Of a DNA stretch of 64,000 nt, positions 1 to 8,142 are shown in pieces. The DNA lies in assembly GCA_965197385.1 (NCBI GenBank), contig CBDANA010000009.1, forward strand, positions 682,001-746,000. Reading direction: 5' to 3'. This stretch comes from G963667915 sp965197385. Lineage in GTDB: Bacteria > Acidobacteriota > Vicinamibacteria > Vicinamibacterales > UBA823. The position numbers and the translations under genes are program-made. Under the pieces are notes generated by a model. The model was not told the origin of the DNA, did not search any database, and saw only the letters and a list, made by a program, of their open reading frames with translations. Within the stretch, counting starts at the first letter, position 1. Every line of letters begins with the position of its first letter.

Positions 1-561
1 ACGAATCGGGCGATGCGGGAGCTCAATCACCTCCACATCTTCCGGTTTCCGCTGGACCCGGAAAACGGCCTCAATCTCGATGCGGTCACACCGGGCCTGA
101 GCCGGGCAGCGGCAAGCGTGCAGGCGGATCCGGCGTACGTGGCGGCGGTGGCGGCGTTGGGTAACGTGTACCTGCGGGACGGGGGATCGTTGGCCCACGG
201 CGACTTCTTTCCGGGCAGTTGGCTTCAGACGCCGGACGGACCGCGCGTGATCGATCCGGAGTTCTGTTTCCTGGGACCCCCGGAGTTCGATCTTGGGGTG
301 ATGGTGGGACACCTGCACCTGGCCGGGCAGTCTGGGACGCTCGTCGATCGAGTCCTGGCGAGATACGACGCCGAGCGAGGCACCCGGCCGAGTGATGAGA
401 GCCGCAATCTCGTCGCGCGCTTCGGCGGCGCGGAGATCATGCGCCGACTGATTGGCGTGGCGCAGCTGCCGCTGGCGGCCGACCTGGCTCGCAAGGAAGT
501 GCTGCTGGCCAGGTCGCAGGCGTTGATCCTGGCGCCGGCTGCGACGTCGCTGTCGTCCTGA
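1..561 (+). CDS. MtnK-like / aminoglycoside-phosphotransferase-fold kinase, C-terminal part (5' end outside window)
   Basis: The reading frame is open from base 1, so the gene begins upstream and only its last ~186 codons are seen. The visible part carries the kinase catalytic loop LAHGDFFPGSW followed by a VIDPEFCFLGPPEFDLG segment, which matches the HGD (catalytic Asp) and DPE (metal-binding Asp) motifs of the APH/ChoK fold; the DPEF-x-GP-x-x-FD version is typical of 5-methylthioribose kinase. The substrate could be methylthioribose (methionine salvage) or another small hydroxyl compound; the N-lobe needed to decide is missing. It ends at TGA 561, 64 bp before the first dispersed repeat. 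Confidence 0.7.
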   Translation, partial: TNRAMRELNHLHIFRFPLDPENGLNLDAVTPGLSRAAASVQADPAYVAAVAALGNVYLRDGGSLAHGDFFPGSWLQTPDGPRVIDPEFCFLGPPEFDLGVMVGHLHLAGQSGTLVDRVLARYDAERGTRPSDESRNLVARFGGAEIMRRLIGVAQLPLAADLARKEVLLARSQALILAPAATSLSS

Positions 562-624
562 GCGCGAATGGAGCGAAAGGAAGGCGGGATGGCAATGATG
601 ATGATGATGACGACGATGGGGAAG

Positions 625-820
625 CTAGCGGCCCATGGTGAAAGTCCCGCGTCGCGCCGAGGCCCCTCTAAGGTCAAGCCGAAGCCGAGGTCGACCCGAG
701 GAAGGCGCGCGGAGGGAAAATACCGGGAGTATTCGACCCATCGTGGACAACGCCCAGCGCCGCCCATGGCGGGATGCATCGGTGGTCGAATGCAGCGAGA
801 CTCTCCGCACGGGCTGCTAG
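625..820 (+). repeat. MITE-1 copy 1 (dispersed ~196-bp inverted-repeat element)
   Basis: The left end CTAGCGGCCCATGGTGAAAG pairs with the right end, which reads in reverse complement as CTAGCAGCCCGTGCGGAGAG. CTAG stands at both edges (625-628, 817-820) and looks like a 4-bp target duplication. The interior includes the AATAC-CGGGA-GTATT hairpin near 719-733 and the conserved core ending in GTCGAATGCAGC. No transposase is encoded, so it is non-autonomous. It lies directly upstream of, and supplies the ATG for, the hydrolase gene that follows. Confidence 0.85.
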
Positions 821-2123
821 GTGTGATCGGGACGGCGGTCGTCCTGATGGCCGGCGTGGCGTGCGGCACGGACGAGTCGGGCCAGGCGCCTGCGGCCGGG
901 TCGTCCGATCCGGTGGTCGAGGTGACCGGTATGGTGTCATTGGCCGCGACCGATACTGGCAGCGCCAAGCGGTTCGTCATTCGGTATCCACAGGATGGCG
1001 CAACCTGGAACGACGGCTGGTCGTGGCGGCACACGGCGGGACCGGCGGCCCGGCGCTGGCTGCCGATGGGACGCACGTGGGCACTAGTGAAACGTCGCTC
1101 GATGACGTCGTCGGCGACTATGCGATCGCCCATAGATTCGCGTACGCCTGTGTCGATCGGAACGGCATCGGCGGAACGCCGCAAGGCCTGGCCGTGGTAA
1201 CCGAGTTCGCCGGCATTGCCCGGGCCCGCGTGGCCGAGGTGTTCGGCCGCGACCCGGACCAGCTGTACCTCGTCGGCCTCTCGATGGGAGGCGGGATCGC
1301 CCGGCTGGCGGCTGAAAACCCGGTGGCGCCGTTTGATGGGATCGTCATCATCGCTGGCGCCCTGGGCGACGCGGCGCGCGGCCTGGACCGGCTGGCGCGC
1401 CGCGCGGCGCTGTGGCCGCAAATCGACCCGAAGGAGCATCCCGACTTGACCGATGATGACCCGCAGGTTGTCGCCTACGCGGCTGAGGGGGCCGGGACGC
1501 CAGTCGAGGCGCGAGCGCTCTGGTCGTTCATTGGTGCCGGCTCCTCGACCGGGGGCTTACGGCGGTCGGTCGAGGCGCGAGCGCTCTGGTCGTTCATCGG
1601 TGCCGGCTCCTCGACCGGGGGCTTACGGCGGTCGCTGGAGCGCTACGGGCTCAACGACCTGACAGAGGAGGAACTGGTGGGCTTCAGTATCGCGCGGTAT
1701 GCCGAGCAGGACGGTTTCGTGGATCGGCTCCGGGCCGACGATACGACCGGGTCCGTAGTGGTACCGACGATCGAGGTGGTGGGGACGTTCGACGACTTCG
1801 TGTTGGCGGAGATTCTGGCCTACAAGAAGAAAGTCGCGGCGGCGCCCGAGACGGCGGCGCTGCACCGGCTGTATCAGGTGCGGCGCGCGTGGCACATCTC
1901 GCGCGAGGACGACGCGCTGGACGGCTTCAGGTACCGGATGTCGCAGATGGGGCTCGGGGCCGACGTGCAGCAGGCGGCGGGGGAGTTCGGGTCCTACGTG
2001 CCGGCGGTGCAGCGGGCGCTCGACCTGATCGACCGCTGGGTCACCGAGGGCGTCGCGGCCCCGCCGGATCAGACAGTAGACGACGGTGATGTCCCGGCTG
2101 CCCAGGTGCCGTCGGTGTCCTGA
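790..2123 (+). pseudogene. Alpha/beta-hydrolase lipoprotein, frameshifted, with internal tandem duplication
   Basis: An esterase-like alpha/beta hydrolase read in two frames. The first frame (from ATG 790) gives a lipoprotein signal ending in the lipobox LMAGVAC and continues to about base 1015. The second frame then carries VVAAHGGTGG (oxyanion strand) and the nucleophile elbow GLSMGG and runs to TGA 2123. Joining them needs a one-base deletion near 1010-1020 (or a -1 shift). Bases 1503-1568 and 1569-1634 are a 66-bp direct duplication adding 22 residues (VEARALWSF...GGLRRS) in frame. The ATG at 790 lies inside MITE-1 copy 1. A TTG/GTG start further in is possible but would leave a poor signal peptide. 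The frameshift could be a sequencing error. Confidence 0.65.
1503..1634 (+). repeat. 66-bp tandem duplication (two units) inside hydrolase gene
   Basis: Unit 1 is 1503-1568 and unit 2 is 1569-1634. They differ at one noticed base (ATT versus ATC for the Ile codon). The unit is a multiple of three and adds 22 residues without breaking the frame. Such close identity points to a recent duplication. Confidence 0.9.
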
Positions 2124-2261
2124 CACCCCGCAAACTGTTCAACGCCGTCGTGGCAGCGGCGCAGGGTGAGCCCGACGCGTTCGACCGAGGTGGCACCGGT
2201 CCGGCCAGCTCGGACGCGCGGTCCGGATCGCCGACAGGGTCGTGGAGTCGGAAGGCGCTCG

Positions 2262-3509
2262 TTACGGCAACTCGTCCGCCGCTACTTCGACGACCGGCGT
2301 AGCCGACGCGACGAGATCCAGCATAAAGCGCACCGGCGGATCGCCGCTCGGCGGCGGCTCGGTGAACAGGGCCTGGACCTCGAGCGTCGTGCCGCTGGAC
2401 AGCGCGAGCGGCGACTCGAGCCAGTACCTGGTGCGCCACTCCGGACGCGGGCTGGCCAGGCGAATGATCGGTGTGCGCTGACCGTCGGCGCCGACGGCCT
2501 GGATCTGGACGGCGAGGGCGCCGGACGCGATGTCCGGGACGAGCGCCAAGAGCTCCACGTCCCGGGTGAGATCGTGGGTGAAACGGAGATGACCGACGGC
2601 GTCGGCTACTACGCCGGCGGATGGCTGGAGCGCCATCGCTTCGATCGTCGGAACGGTCTGCTCCCACACGTAGAGCCCCAGCGCGGTGCGATCCTCCACG
2701 GCCAGGCCCTCGTAGGTCCAGGTCTTCTTGTACGCGATGCGCACGATGAGGTCGGCGTCGGCCGCCACGCGGAAGGCCGCGGCGTCGAGGGCGACGGCCT
2801 GCTGTCCGGGGACCCAGGCCGCCAGGATCTGCTCGGTGGCGAACCCAGCCGGCGCTGTGAAACCTGGTTCGGGGTCTTCGGCATCCAGCGCGGCGGCCTC
2901 ACCCGTCGAGTCGACGTACACGATCACCGACCGAACGATGGGCGACGCGCCCGGGCGCACGTCCACGGCGCGGATTGGAGTGTCGCGTGCGAAGCCGGAC
3001 GGAATCACGAAATAGCGCGTCGCTTCCAGAGCATCAGCTGCCAAGTTGTAGGCGGCCGGCATCGTCAGGACGACCGACGGCTGACCCAGGATCCACCCAG
3101 CATTCTTGTCGTCATCACCATCGCCGGCGTCGTCGGATGGCGGTCGATCGACCGGCTGCCCCTCGGGTGTTCCGCCGTTCGACCACTCGACCACGATGTC
3201 GAGCTCCTTCGCCGTGAGTGAGCCGCCATGTTTGAAGACACCGAAGCCGCTTTCGGCTTGCCAGGGCGGCATGCTCAGATTCACGAGCTCTTCCTTGATC
3301 GATTGGGCCCACGGATACGCGTCCGCGTAGGTGAGGAGCGACATGGGCGCGACGGCATTGGGCGCATGGCACCCGCTGCACTTCGCTTCGAACACGGGAA
3401 AGACATCCTGATGGTACGTGTACTTCGACGTGATCGGCTTGTGCGCGACGGTGGCCGGCGCGATCACGAGCGCGAGCGTGGCGGTGACGAGAATGGTCGT
3501 TCGACGCAT
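2262..3509 (-). CDS. Exported c-type haem protein with ascorbate-dependent-monooxygenase-like C-terminal region
   Basis: 415 residues if it begins at the ATG ending at 3509, which gives a clear Sec signal (RRTTILVTATLALVIAPATVA). A single haem-binding CSGCH (C44, C47, H48) is followed by the MPPWQAESGFG and LTAKELDIVVEW motifs usual in the cytochrome domain that fronts copper type II ascorbate-dependent-monooxygenase-like proteins. The C-terminal ~250 residues are beta-rich, but the His-Met-His copper ligands are not evident (FTHDLTRDV stands at the matching place), so monooxygenase activity is doubtful. It lies 7 bp downstream of the heavy-metal-binding-domain gene, so the two are one transcript. 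Confidence 0.7.
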   Translation of the reverse strand: MRRTTILVTATLALVIAPATVAHKPITSKYTYHQDVFPVFEAKCSGCHAPNAVAPMSLLTYADAYPWAQSIKEELVNLSMPPWQAESGFGVFKHGGSLTAKELDIVVEWSNGGTPEGQPVDRPPSDDAGDGDDDKNAGWILGQPSVVLTMPAAYNLAADALEATRYFVIPSGFARDTPIRAVDVRPGASPIVRSVIVYVDSTGEAAALDAEDPEPGFTAPAGFATEQILAAWVPGQQAVALDAAAFRVAADADLIVRIAYKKTWTYEGLAVEDRTALGLYVWEQTVPTIEAMALQPSAGVVADAVGHLRFTHDLTRDVELLALVPDIASGALAVQIQAVGADGQRTPIIRLASPRPEWRTRYWLESPLALSSGTTLEVQALFTEPPPSGDPPVRFMLDLVASATPVVEVAADELP

Positions 3510-3516
3510 GCCGTCC

Positions 3517-4911
3517 TCAGCGAGGTGAGGGCACGTCGTACGCGCCGGCGATGTCGGTGGCCGCGCGACCGAAGATCGCGTAGGCCGACTCGACCCGCTG
3601 TCGGTTGCCGAGGTCCCCGTACCAGTCCAGCAGCCAGGCTGCCCGGACGAGCTCCTTGACGGCCAGGTGTACCTGGAGCTGACGGTCGACGGCCAGTTGG
3701 CCGATATGCGGCGTGAGCGCCAAGGCCAGATCCTTCGCCTCGAGCGCGGGAATCCAGACCTCGGTGAATGCACCGTCGCGGATGAGCCCTTCGACGTGCG
3801 CGTTGCGAGCGGCGATCTCCGCGGCGATCTTCTCAGGTAGATTGGGGATGCTCACCGAGAGGGTGCCCGCCGTGGCGGCGGCCGGCTCGGGCGTGGTCAC
3901 GGGGATGTCGCGCCGGTCCACCGGCGCTTCGGGCGTCGGCGCGTCGTCCGTCGTGAGGCCGGCGAACCGGAAGTCGAATCGCTCCTCGGGGCCGTCGGGC
4001 TCGAAGCGAACCTTCGCAGCAATCTCAGTCGGCAGGTCCTGAGTCCCGACGGAGGCTTCGAGGTAGCGACCGTCGCCAGACGCCAGCAATGGATACGCGA
4101 CCGACTCGAGCATCTGGTCCGTGGCAACGTCGTAGCTTTCCTCGAGAACGACGCGCCCGCTGATCGTCGCCGGTGCCATGGGCTTTGAGTAGTTGTCGTA
4201 CACGTGAAGGACGAACCGGCCCGGCTCCGGATAGGTGCCTTCGACATGGTGCCAGTTGTCGGGTGCCATGAAGAACGTGCCGCCATGCTTGGGCGTGTGG
4301 TCTTCGTGCGGCAGCGCGGCAAGGCGCTGAACGAGTCGCTGCCCTCCGTCGATGGGGCACATGCCGGGTTGGAGCGAGCTGACGTCGAGGTGGTCGGGGC
4401 AGGTCCAGGTCAACTGCAGCCGTATCGGAATGAGCTCCCGACCGCCGATCGGGCAGACGCCGCCTGCGGCCTCGAGGATGACAGAGTGGACAGGGCAGGT
4501 CCACTCCTCGGCCCGACGGGTCTCGACGAGATCCATCTTGCAGATCGGACAGAGGCCTCCCGCGTGGGTCTCGTAAATCTCGGGGTGCATCGGGCAGGCC
4601 CAGCCCAGTGGAGGCAGCTCGCTCTCGTCGACGAGCGGATCGGCGAGGGCGCGCACGACAGCGGGAGACGCACCCACGGTCGCCATATCCGCCATTGAGG
4701 CGTCCGCCGGGTCGCCGACCTGACCCAGCAGCCCGGCCCGGAGCTCGTCAATCTGCCGCTGTAGCGCCTGGAGCGCGTCTTCCAGCGCGGCCAGTTGCTC
4801 CTGCGCGGTCGCATCGACATCGGACGTCTGAGCCAGCGCCCGTGGGGGATCCCCCGCCATGACGACCACTACGAGAGCGGCCAGCGCGGCGACCGTGACC
4901 AAGCGATTCAT
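3517..4911 (-). CDS. Exported protein with three heavy-metal-binding (CPMH...CPIC) repeats
   Basis: 464 residues with signal peptide (1-28), a short coiled coil (about 36-62, LAALEDALQALQRQIDELRAG) and three tandem ~35-residue metal-binding-domain repeats. Repeat 1 has CPMH at 106-109 and CPIC at 121-124. Repeat 2 (CPVH ... CPIG) and repeat 3 (CPDH ... CPID) have lost the final Cys, so only the first looks fully competent. The C-terminal half has a beta-rich domain (~205-310) and a helical tail. The family is linked to periplasmic metal handling, in efflux adaptors and CopZ/YHS-like domains. It is the first gene of a two-gene operon with the haem protein. The actual metal is unknown. Confidence 0.7.
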   Translation of the reverse strand: MNRLVTVAALAALVVVVMAGDPPRALAQTSDVDATAQEQLAALEDALQALQRQIDELRAGLLGQVGDPADASMADMATVGASPAVVRALADPLVDESELPPLGWACPMHPEIYETHAGGLCPICKMDLVETRRAEEWTCPVHSVILEAAGGVCPIGGRELIPIRLQLTWTCPDHLDVSSLQPGMCPIDGGQRLVQRLAALPHEDHTPKHGGTFFMAPDNWHHVEGTYPEPGRFVLHVYDNYSKPMAPATISGRVVLEESYDVATDQMLESVAYPLLASGDGRYLEASVGTQDLPTEIAAKVRFEPDGPEERFDFRFAGLTTDDAPTPEAPVDRRDIPVTTPEPAAATAGTLSVSIPNLPEKIAAEIAARNAHVEGLIRDGAFTEVWIPALEAKDLALALTPHIGQLAVDRQLQVHLAVKELVRAAWLLDWYGDLGNRQRVESAYAIFGRAATDIAGAYDVPSPR

Positions 4912-5042
4912 GACAGCACTCCCGGCGGTGTCAGCGATGCCGCGGCCGTTCGGCCGTCCCGCCCTCTTCGCTCCGGACCGTAGTCGACAGTCGACGATCC
5001 GCGTTCCCGAGCGCCGTCGGGATCTGGTGATTTCGGGAGAAA

Positions 5043-5048
5043 ATTATA
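5043..5048 (-). promoter_or_regulatory. Candidate -10 (TATAAT) for the heavy-metal-binding-domain operon
   Basis: On the minus strand the bases read TATAAT, a perfect -10, leaving a leader of about 125 nt to the ATG at 4911. No good -35 is present at 16-18 bp; that position falls inside the CTAGCAGCC...GGCTGCTAAG relic beginning at 5051. Confidence 0.3.
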
Positions 5049-5050
5049 CA

Positions 5051-5134
5051 CTAGCAGCCGGAGCGGATGCCCGGAAGCCCCTGACATTGACAACTTCTGA
5101 GCCCTTCCCGCCGGCGCGCGGTGGGGCTGCTAAG
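5051..5134. repeat. Possible MITE relic bounded by CTAGCAGCC / GGCTGCTAAG
   Basis: The left edge CTAGCAGCC (5051-5059) and right edge GGCTGCTAAG (5125-5134) match the outermost bases of MITE-1 in inverted orientation, but the 65 bp between them do not resemble the MITE-1 core. It may be an internally deleted relic or chance. Confidence 0.3.
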
Positions 5135-5143
5135 CCCTCTACC

Positions 5144-5530
5144 ATGAAGATCGTCGACCCCACCGGTTTCCCGCGTGAGGAGGCGGACGGCGCGCACTTC
5201 ACCGGGCGCGCCACGCTCACGCGGATGACCGGCGTGAGCGAGCAGCCACAGGTCAACGCGTACAGGGTCACCTTCGAACCGGGAAGTCGGACCGCGTGGC
5301 ATACCCACAGCGGTGTCCAGATTCTCCTCGTGACCACCGGACGCTGCCGGCTGCAGAAGTTGGGTGAGCCGGTACGTCTCATCCCCACGGGCGGGCTCGC
5401 CTGTATTCTGCCGGACGAGAAGCACTGGCACGGCGCCGAAGCCGACGGGGCGATGACCCACGTCGCCCTCAACATTGACGCAACGACAACGTGGCTGGAC
5501 AAGGTGACGGAGTCCGAGTACTCGGGCTGA
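5144..5530 (+). CDS. Small cupin-domain protein
   Basis: 128 residues from ATG 5144. A single conserved beta-barrel cupin: the first metal motif is WHTHSGVQILLVTTGR (G-x5-HxH...E-type with Gln in place of Glu), the second is ILPDEKHWHGAEADGAMTHVAL. This layout resembles the (R)-mandelonitrile-lyase/carboxymuconolactone-associated single-domain cupins. Divergent from the metal-binding operon, convergent with the DUF5916 gene (28-bp gap). A longer upstream ORF in the same frame exists but looks non-coding, and the ATG here starts the recognisable domain. Substrate unknown. Confidence 0.75.
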   Translation: MKIVDPTGFPREEADGAHFTGRATLTRMTGVSEQPQVNAYRVTFEPGSRTAWHTHSGVQILLVTTGRCRLQKLGEPVRLIPTGGLACILPDEKHWHGAEADGAMTHVALNIDATTTWLDKVTESEYSG

Positions 5531-5558
5531 CGTGGCGGGTAACACAGGCCTCGCCGGA

Positions 5559-7850
5559 TCAGAATCGGTGTGTGAAGACGAACTTTGCCGAGGCGCGGCG
5601 GTCTTGCGTCGTGAACCGGTCGAACTCCAGGCTGTCGATCCAATTCTGGGTGTAGACGACGAATAGATCGTTGCCAGGGGTAAGGATCCAGCGGATGCGG
5701 GACTGCCAGCCGATGACGTCGCTGACCGAGTCGTACTGCACGTTATTGACGAGATAAATCCACGGACTGAACTGGGTGTCGGCGATGACGCGAAATAGGC
5801 GCGTCTCGAAGCTGCCCTCGGCCAGCGAAACGCGATTCCACTCCTGCTCCAAGTTAATCGTGACGCCGGGCCGAGGTCGAACGCCCAGGGTCAGCGTGAT
5901 CTCCTCCCGGTCGCCGGAGAAAAAGCTGCCGACCTCCACGCGACTCTGAAGCGCCAGGACACGTCGGTTGGCCGTTTGGAAGGCCACCCTGAATCGGTTG
6001 AAGTCGTATTCAGCCCCAGCGGGCAGGACGATCTCTGAGCTGATTTCGAAGTCGTTTTCGAGGCGTTCGTACGTCGGCACGACGCTGATCTTGAAGTTGT
6101 CCTGTGAGTGCAGCTCCATTTGCAGCAGGGTGAAGTCCAACCGACGTGTCAAGAACCTGTTCTCCACGTCGGTGCGCAGGTCGGCATCGAGACCGAACGC
6201 CATTTGCCGGAGCCACGGATGGCGATCCGGGCGCGGCGCGAAGCGGAGGCGCGGACCATAACCCCGGAACCCGGTACGCGGGGTGAAGCCAATCGCCGGC
6301 GCGTGGTTCTCCTGCACCTCCGTGAATGACATCCGTGCTTCCCAGCGGTCGTTCGGATAGTCGATCCGCAGACCGTACGCGAGATTGTCGCCGGTGGTCT
6401 GCACGGGATTGGTGCTCCACAGGAAGAAGCCGTTGAACTCCAGATTGCTGGTGCCGCGGAACGTGGCGGTTGCGAGACGAAAATCGAGACCGGCCGTCTG
6501 GAACTCGGTCGTGTTCGCGGCGCGCGCGTGTCGACGGCTGTAGAACGCGCCGACCGTTGACTGTCTCAAGATCCGCCGCTGCACGCGGGCCACGGTAAAG
6601 TCCTCGCCGATGGCGTCACCGTCGTCCCCTGTGCGGACGTGGAGAAACCCGATATCTTGTTGGCCGGCCTGGCCGGTCAGCTTCGTGCCGAAATCGATCT
6701 TCTGAGGAAGGCCGGCCGCGTCGAGGCCGATCCGCCGGCTGAAGAAGGGCTGGACGGCGATATTGGGTTCCTGCCTGGAGCGCCCGAGATAGAAATTGAA
6801 GAACGTCGCGCCATCGAGAAAGAAATCCCGCTTCTCCGGGAAGAAGAGAGGGAAGCGTGTCAGGTTCACGAGACGCTGATCGACTTCGGTCTGCGCGAAG
6901 TCGGTGTTGACGGTCAGGTTGGCGCGCAGCCCGGGCGTGACGTTATAGAAGAGGTCGGCGCCGACATCAGCAGTGCCGGTGAGCGGCGTCGGGGTCTCGC
7001 GACCGGGAGAATCAGACCCCGTGGCGGCCAGATACGGCTTGACGTCGAGGCCCATGCCCTGGCTGACGTCGGACAAGTCGAGCAGGAGCAGGCCGGCATT
7101 CGACAGGCGACGGAGCCCCTGATTGCGAAGGTGTCCGGTCCAGACGTTCTCCTCATTCTTCCGGCGGATCGTTCGTTGAAAGTTGACCCCCCAGGCCGTG
7201 CCGTTCGGATCGAAGTTGACGGTGCGAAACGGCAGGCTGAGCTCGATCGTCCATCCGAGCTCGCTCCGGAGCACCTTGGCATCCCAGATCCCGTCCCACT
7301 CCCGATTTCCACCGCCGGGCGCCATCAGGGAGTCGGCCATGAGGCCGGACGGGTTCATTTCAAAGAAGTACCCGGTTTGCTGGTCGAGGAAGGTGTCCAT
7401 GACCCACATGAAGCGATCGTCGGCGCGCAGGAACTCATCGCGCTTCATGGTGTTGCCGAGCATGCGGTCCGGTTCGGAATCGAAATTGGAGACGCCCATG
7501 TACAGATTGTTGCGGTCGAACGCGAAGCGCACTTGGGTGCGCTCGGTGGGCGTGCCGCCGAGAATCGGGTCCTGCTGGATGAAGTCGGTGCCGGGCACGG
7601 CCCGGAGCCAGAACGGCTCGTCGAGCAGGCCATCCAGCACGAGGCTCTCGCCATCGAGTAGGCGCTCGGCGGTGATCGTGCGGCGGCTCGCTTCCTCATC
7701 CTGGATCTGAGCGGACGTACTGGCCGCTGTGAGCAGGAGAAGAACGGCGACGAGCGTACGAACGTGAGGTATGGTGTGTGAATGCGCCGCGCGGGGTGAG
7801 TGCTTAGCAGCCCGTGGTGAAAGTCCCGCTGCATTCGACCGCCGATGCAT
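5559..7850 (-). CDS. DUF5916 outer-membrane protein with N-terminal carbohydrate-binding (CBM9-like) domain
   Basis: 763 residues. A signal peptide (LVAVLLLLTAASTSAQ) is followed by a CBM9-like domain (LDGLLDEPFWLRA ... QVRFAFDRNNLYMGV) and then a long beta-barrel-like region with alternating aromatic strands ending in F (KFVFTHRF), as in DUF5916 proteins common in Acidobacteriota and Bacteroidota. Membership points to the outer membrane; the substrate is unknown. The only in-frame ATG upstream of the signal peptide lies in MITE-1 copy 2 (codons reading HRRSNAAGLSPRAA are repeat-derived); no ATG, GTG or TTG occurs in frame between the repeat and the signal peptide. Confidence 0.8.
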   Translation of the reverse strand: MHRRSNAAGLSPRAAKHSPRAAHSHTIPHVRTLVAVLLLLTAASTSAQIQDEEASRRTITAERLLDGESLVLDGLLDEPFWLRAVPGTDFIQQDPILGGTPTERTQVRFAFDRNNLYMGVSNFDSEPDRMLGNTMKRDEFLRADDRFMWVMDTFLDQQTGYFFEMNPSGLMADSLMAPGGGNREWDGIWDAKVLRSELGWTIELSLPFRTVNFDPNGTAWGVNFQRTIRRKNEENVWTGHLRNQGLRRLSNAGLLLLDLSDVSQGMGLDVKPYLAATGSDSPGRETPTPLTGTADVGADLFYNVTPGLRANLTVNTDFAQTEVDQRLVNLTRFPLFFPEKRDFFLDGATFFNFYLGRSRQEPNIAVQPFFSRRIGLDAAGLPQKIDFGTKLTGQAGQQDIGFLHVRTGDDGDAIGEDFTVARVQRRILRQSTVGAFYSRRHARAANTTEFQTAGLDFRLATATFRGTSNLEFNGFFLWSTNPVQTTGDNLAYGLRIDYPNDRWEARMSFTEVQENHAPAIGFTPRTGFRGYGPRLRFAPRPDRHPWLRQMAFGLDADLRTDVENRFLTRRLDFTLLQMELHSQDNFKISVVPTYERLENDFEISSEIVLPAGAEYDFNRFRVAFQTANRRVLALQSRVEVGSFFSGDREEITLTLGVRPRPGVTINLEQEWNRVSLAEGSFETRLFRVIADTQFSPWIYLVNNVQYDSVSDVIGWQSRIRWILTPGNDLFVVYTQNWIDSLEFDRFTTQDRRASAKFVFTHRF

Positions 7851-7992
7851 CCCGCCCCGCGGCGCTGGCCGTTGTCCACGATGGGTCGGATACTCCAGGT
7901 ATTTTCCCTCCTCGCGCCTTGCTCTGGGCGACCGCGGCGTTGGTTCAGCGGGGTCTCGGTGCGACGCGGGGCTTCCACTACGGACTTGCTAC
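7803..7992 (-). repeat. MITE-1 copy 2
   Basis: Minus-orientation copy, with CTTAGCAGCCCGTGGTGAAA at 7803 and a degenerate opposite end (CCACTACGGACTTGCTAC). The core with the wrapped GTTGTCCACGATGGGTC is intact except for a changed ATGGGCGG stretch. It lies between the divergent DUF5916 gene and the cytochrome c gene, and contributes the start codon of the former. Confidence 0.85.
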
Positions 7993-8078
7993 CGTGTAAG
8001 ACGATTGGGACGACCCGCCCGTTTCCCGCCATATCTGGGGCGCCGTTCGGTGGCCGGATGTTCGGACCCGGTTAGGTG

Positions 8079-8107
8079 TTGTGCGCACCCGGCGCGCCCG
8101 ATATTAT
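8079..8107 (+). promoter_or_regulatory. Candidate sigma-70 promoter for cytochrome c / PQQ dehydrogenase operon
   Basis: TATTAT at 8102-8107 with a weak TTGTGC at 8079-8084 spaced by 17 bp. It sits 36 bp upstream of the cytochrome c ATG and just downstream of MITE-1 copy 2. Confidence 0.4.
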
Positions 8108-8142
8108 GCGCATTCTCGGACGCTAACCGAAAGGATGATGCC

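Noticed and set aside
588..620. (ATG)n microsatellite upstream of MITE-1 copy 1
   Set aside because: Only a handful of repeats and in no gene that I trust; too short to call phase-variable.
225..1439. 404-codon minus-strand frame opposite the kinase and hydrolase
   Set aside because: Antisense shadow of two real genes, Arg/Pro-rich with no domain.
2124..2261. Possible short gene between the hydrolase and the haem protein
   Set aside because: Six frames show no start with a ribosome-binding site and no recognisable protein.
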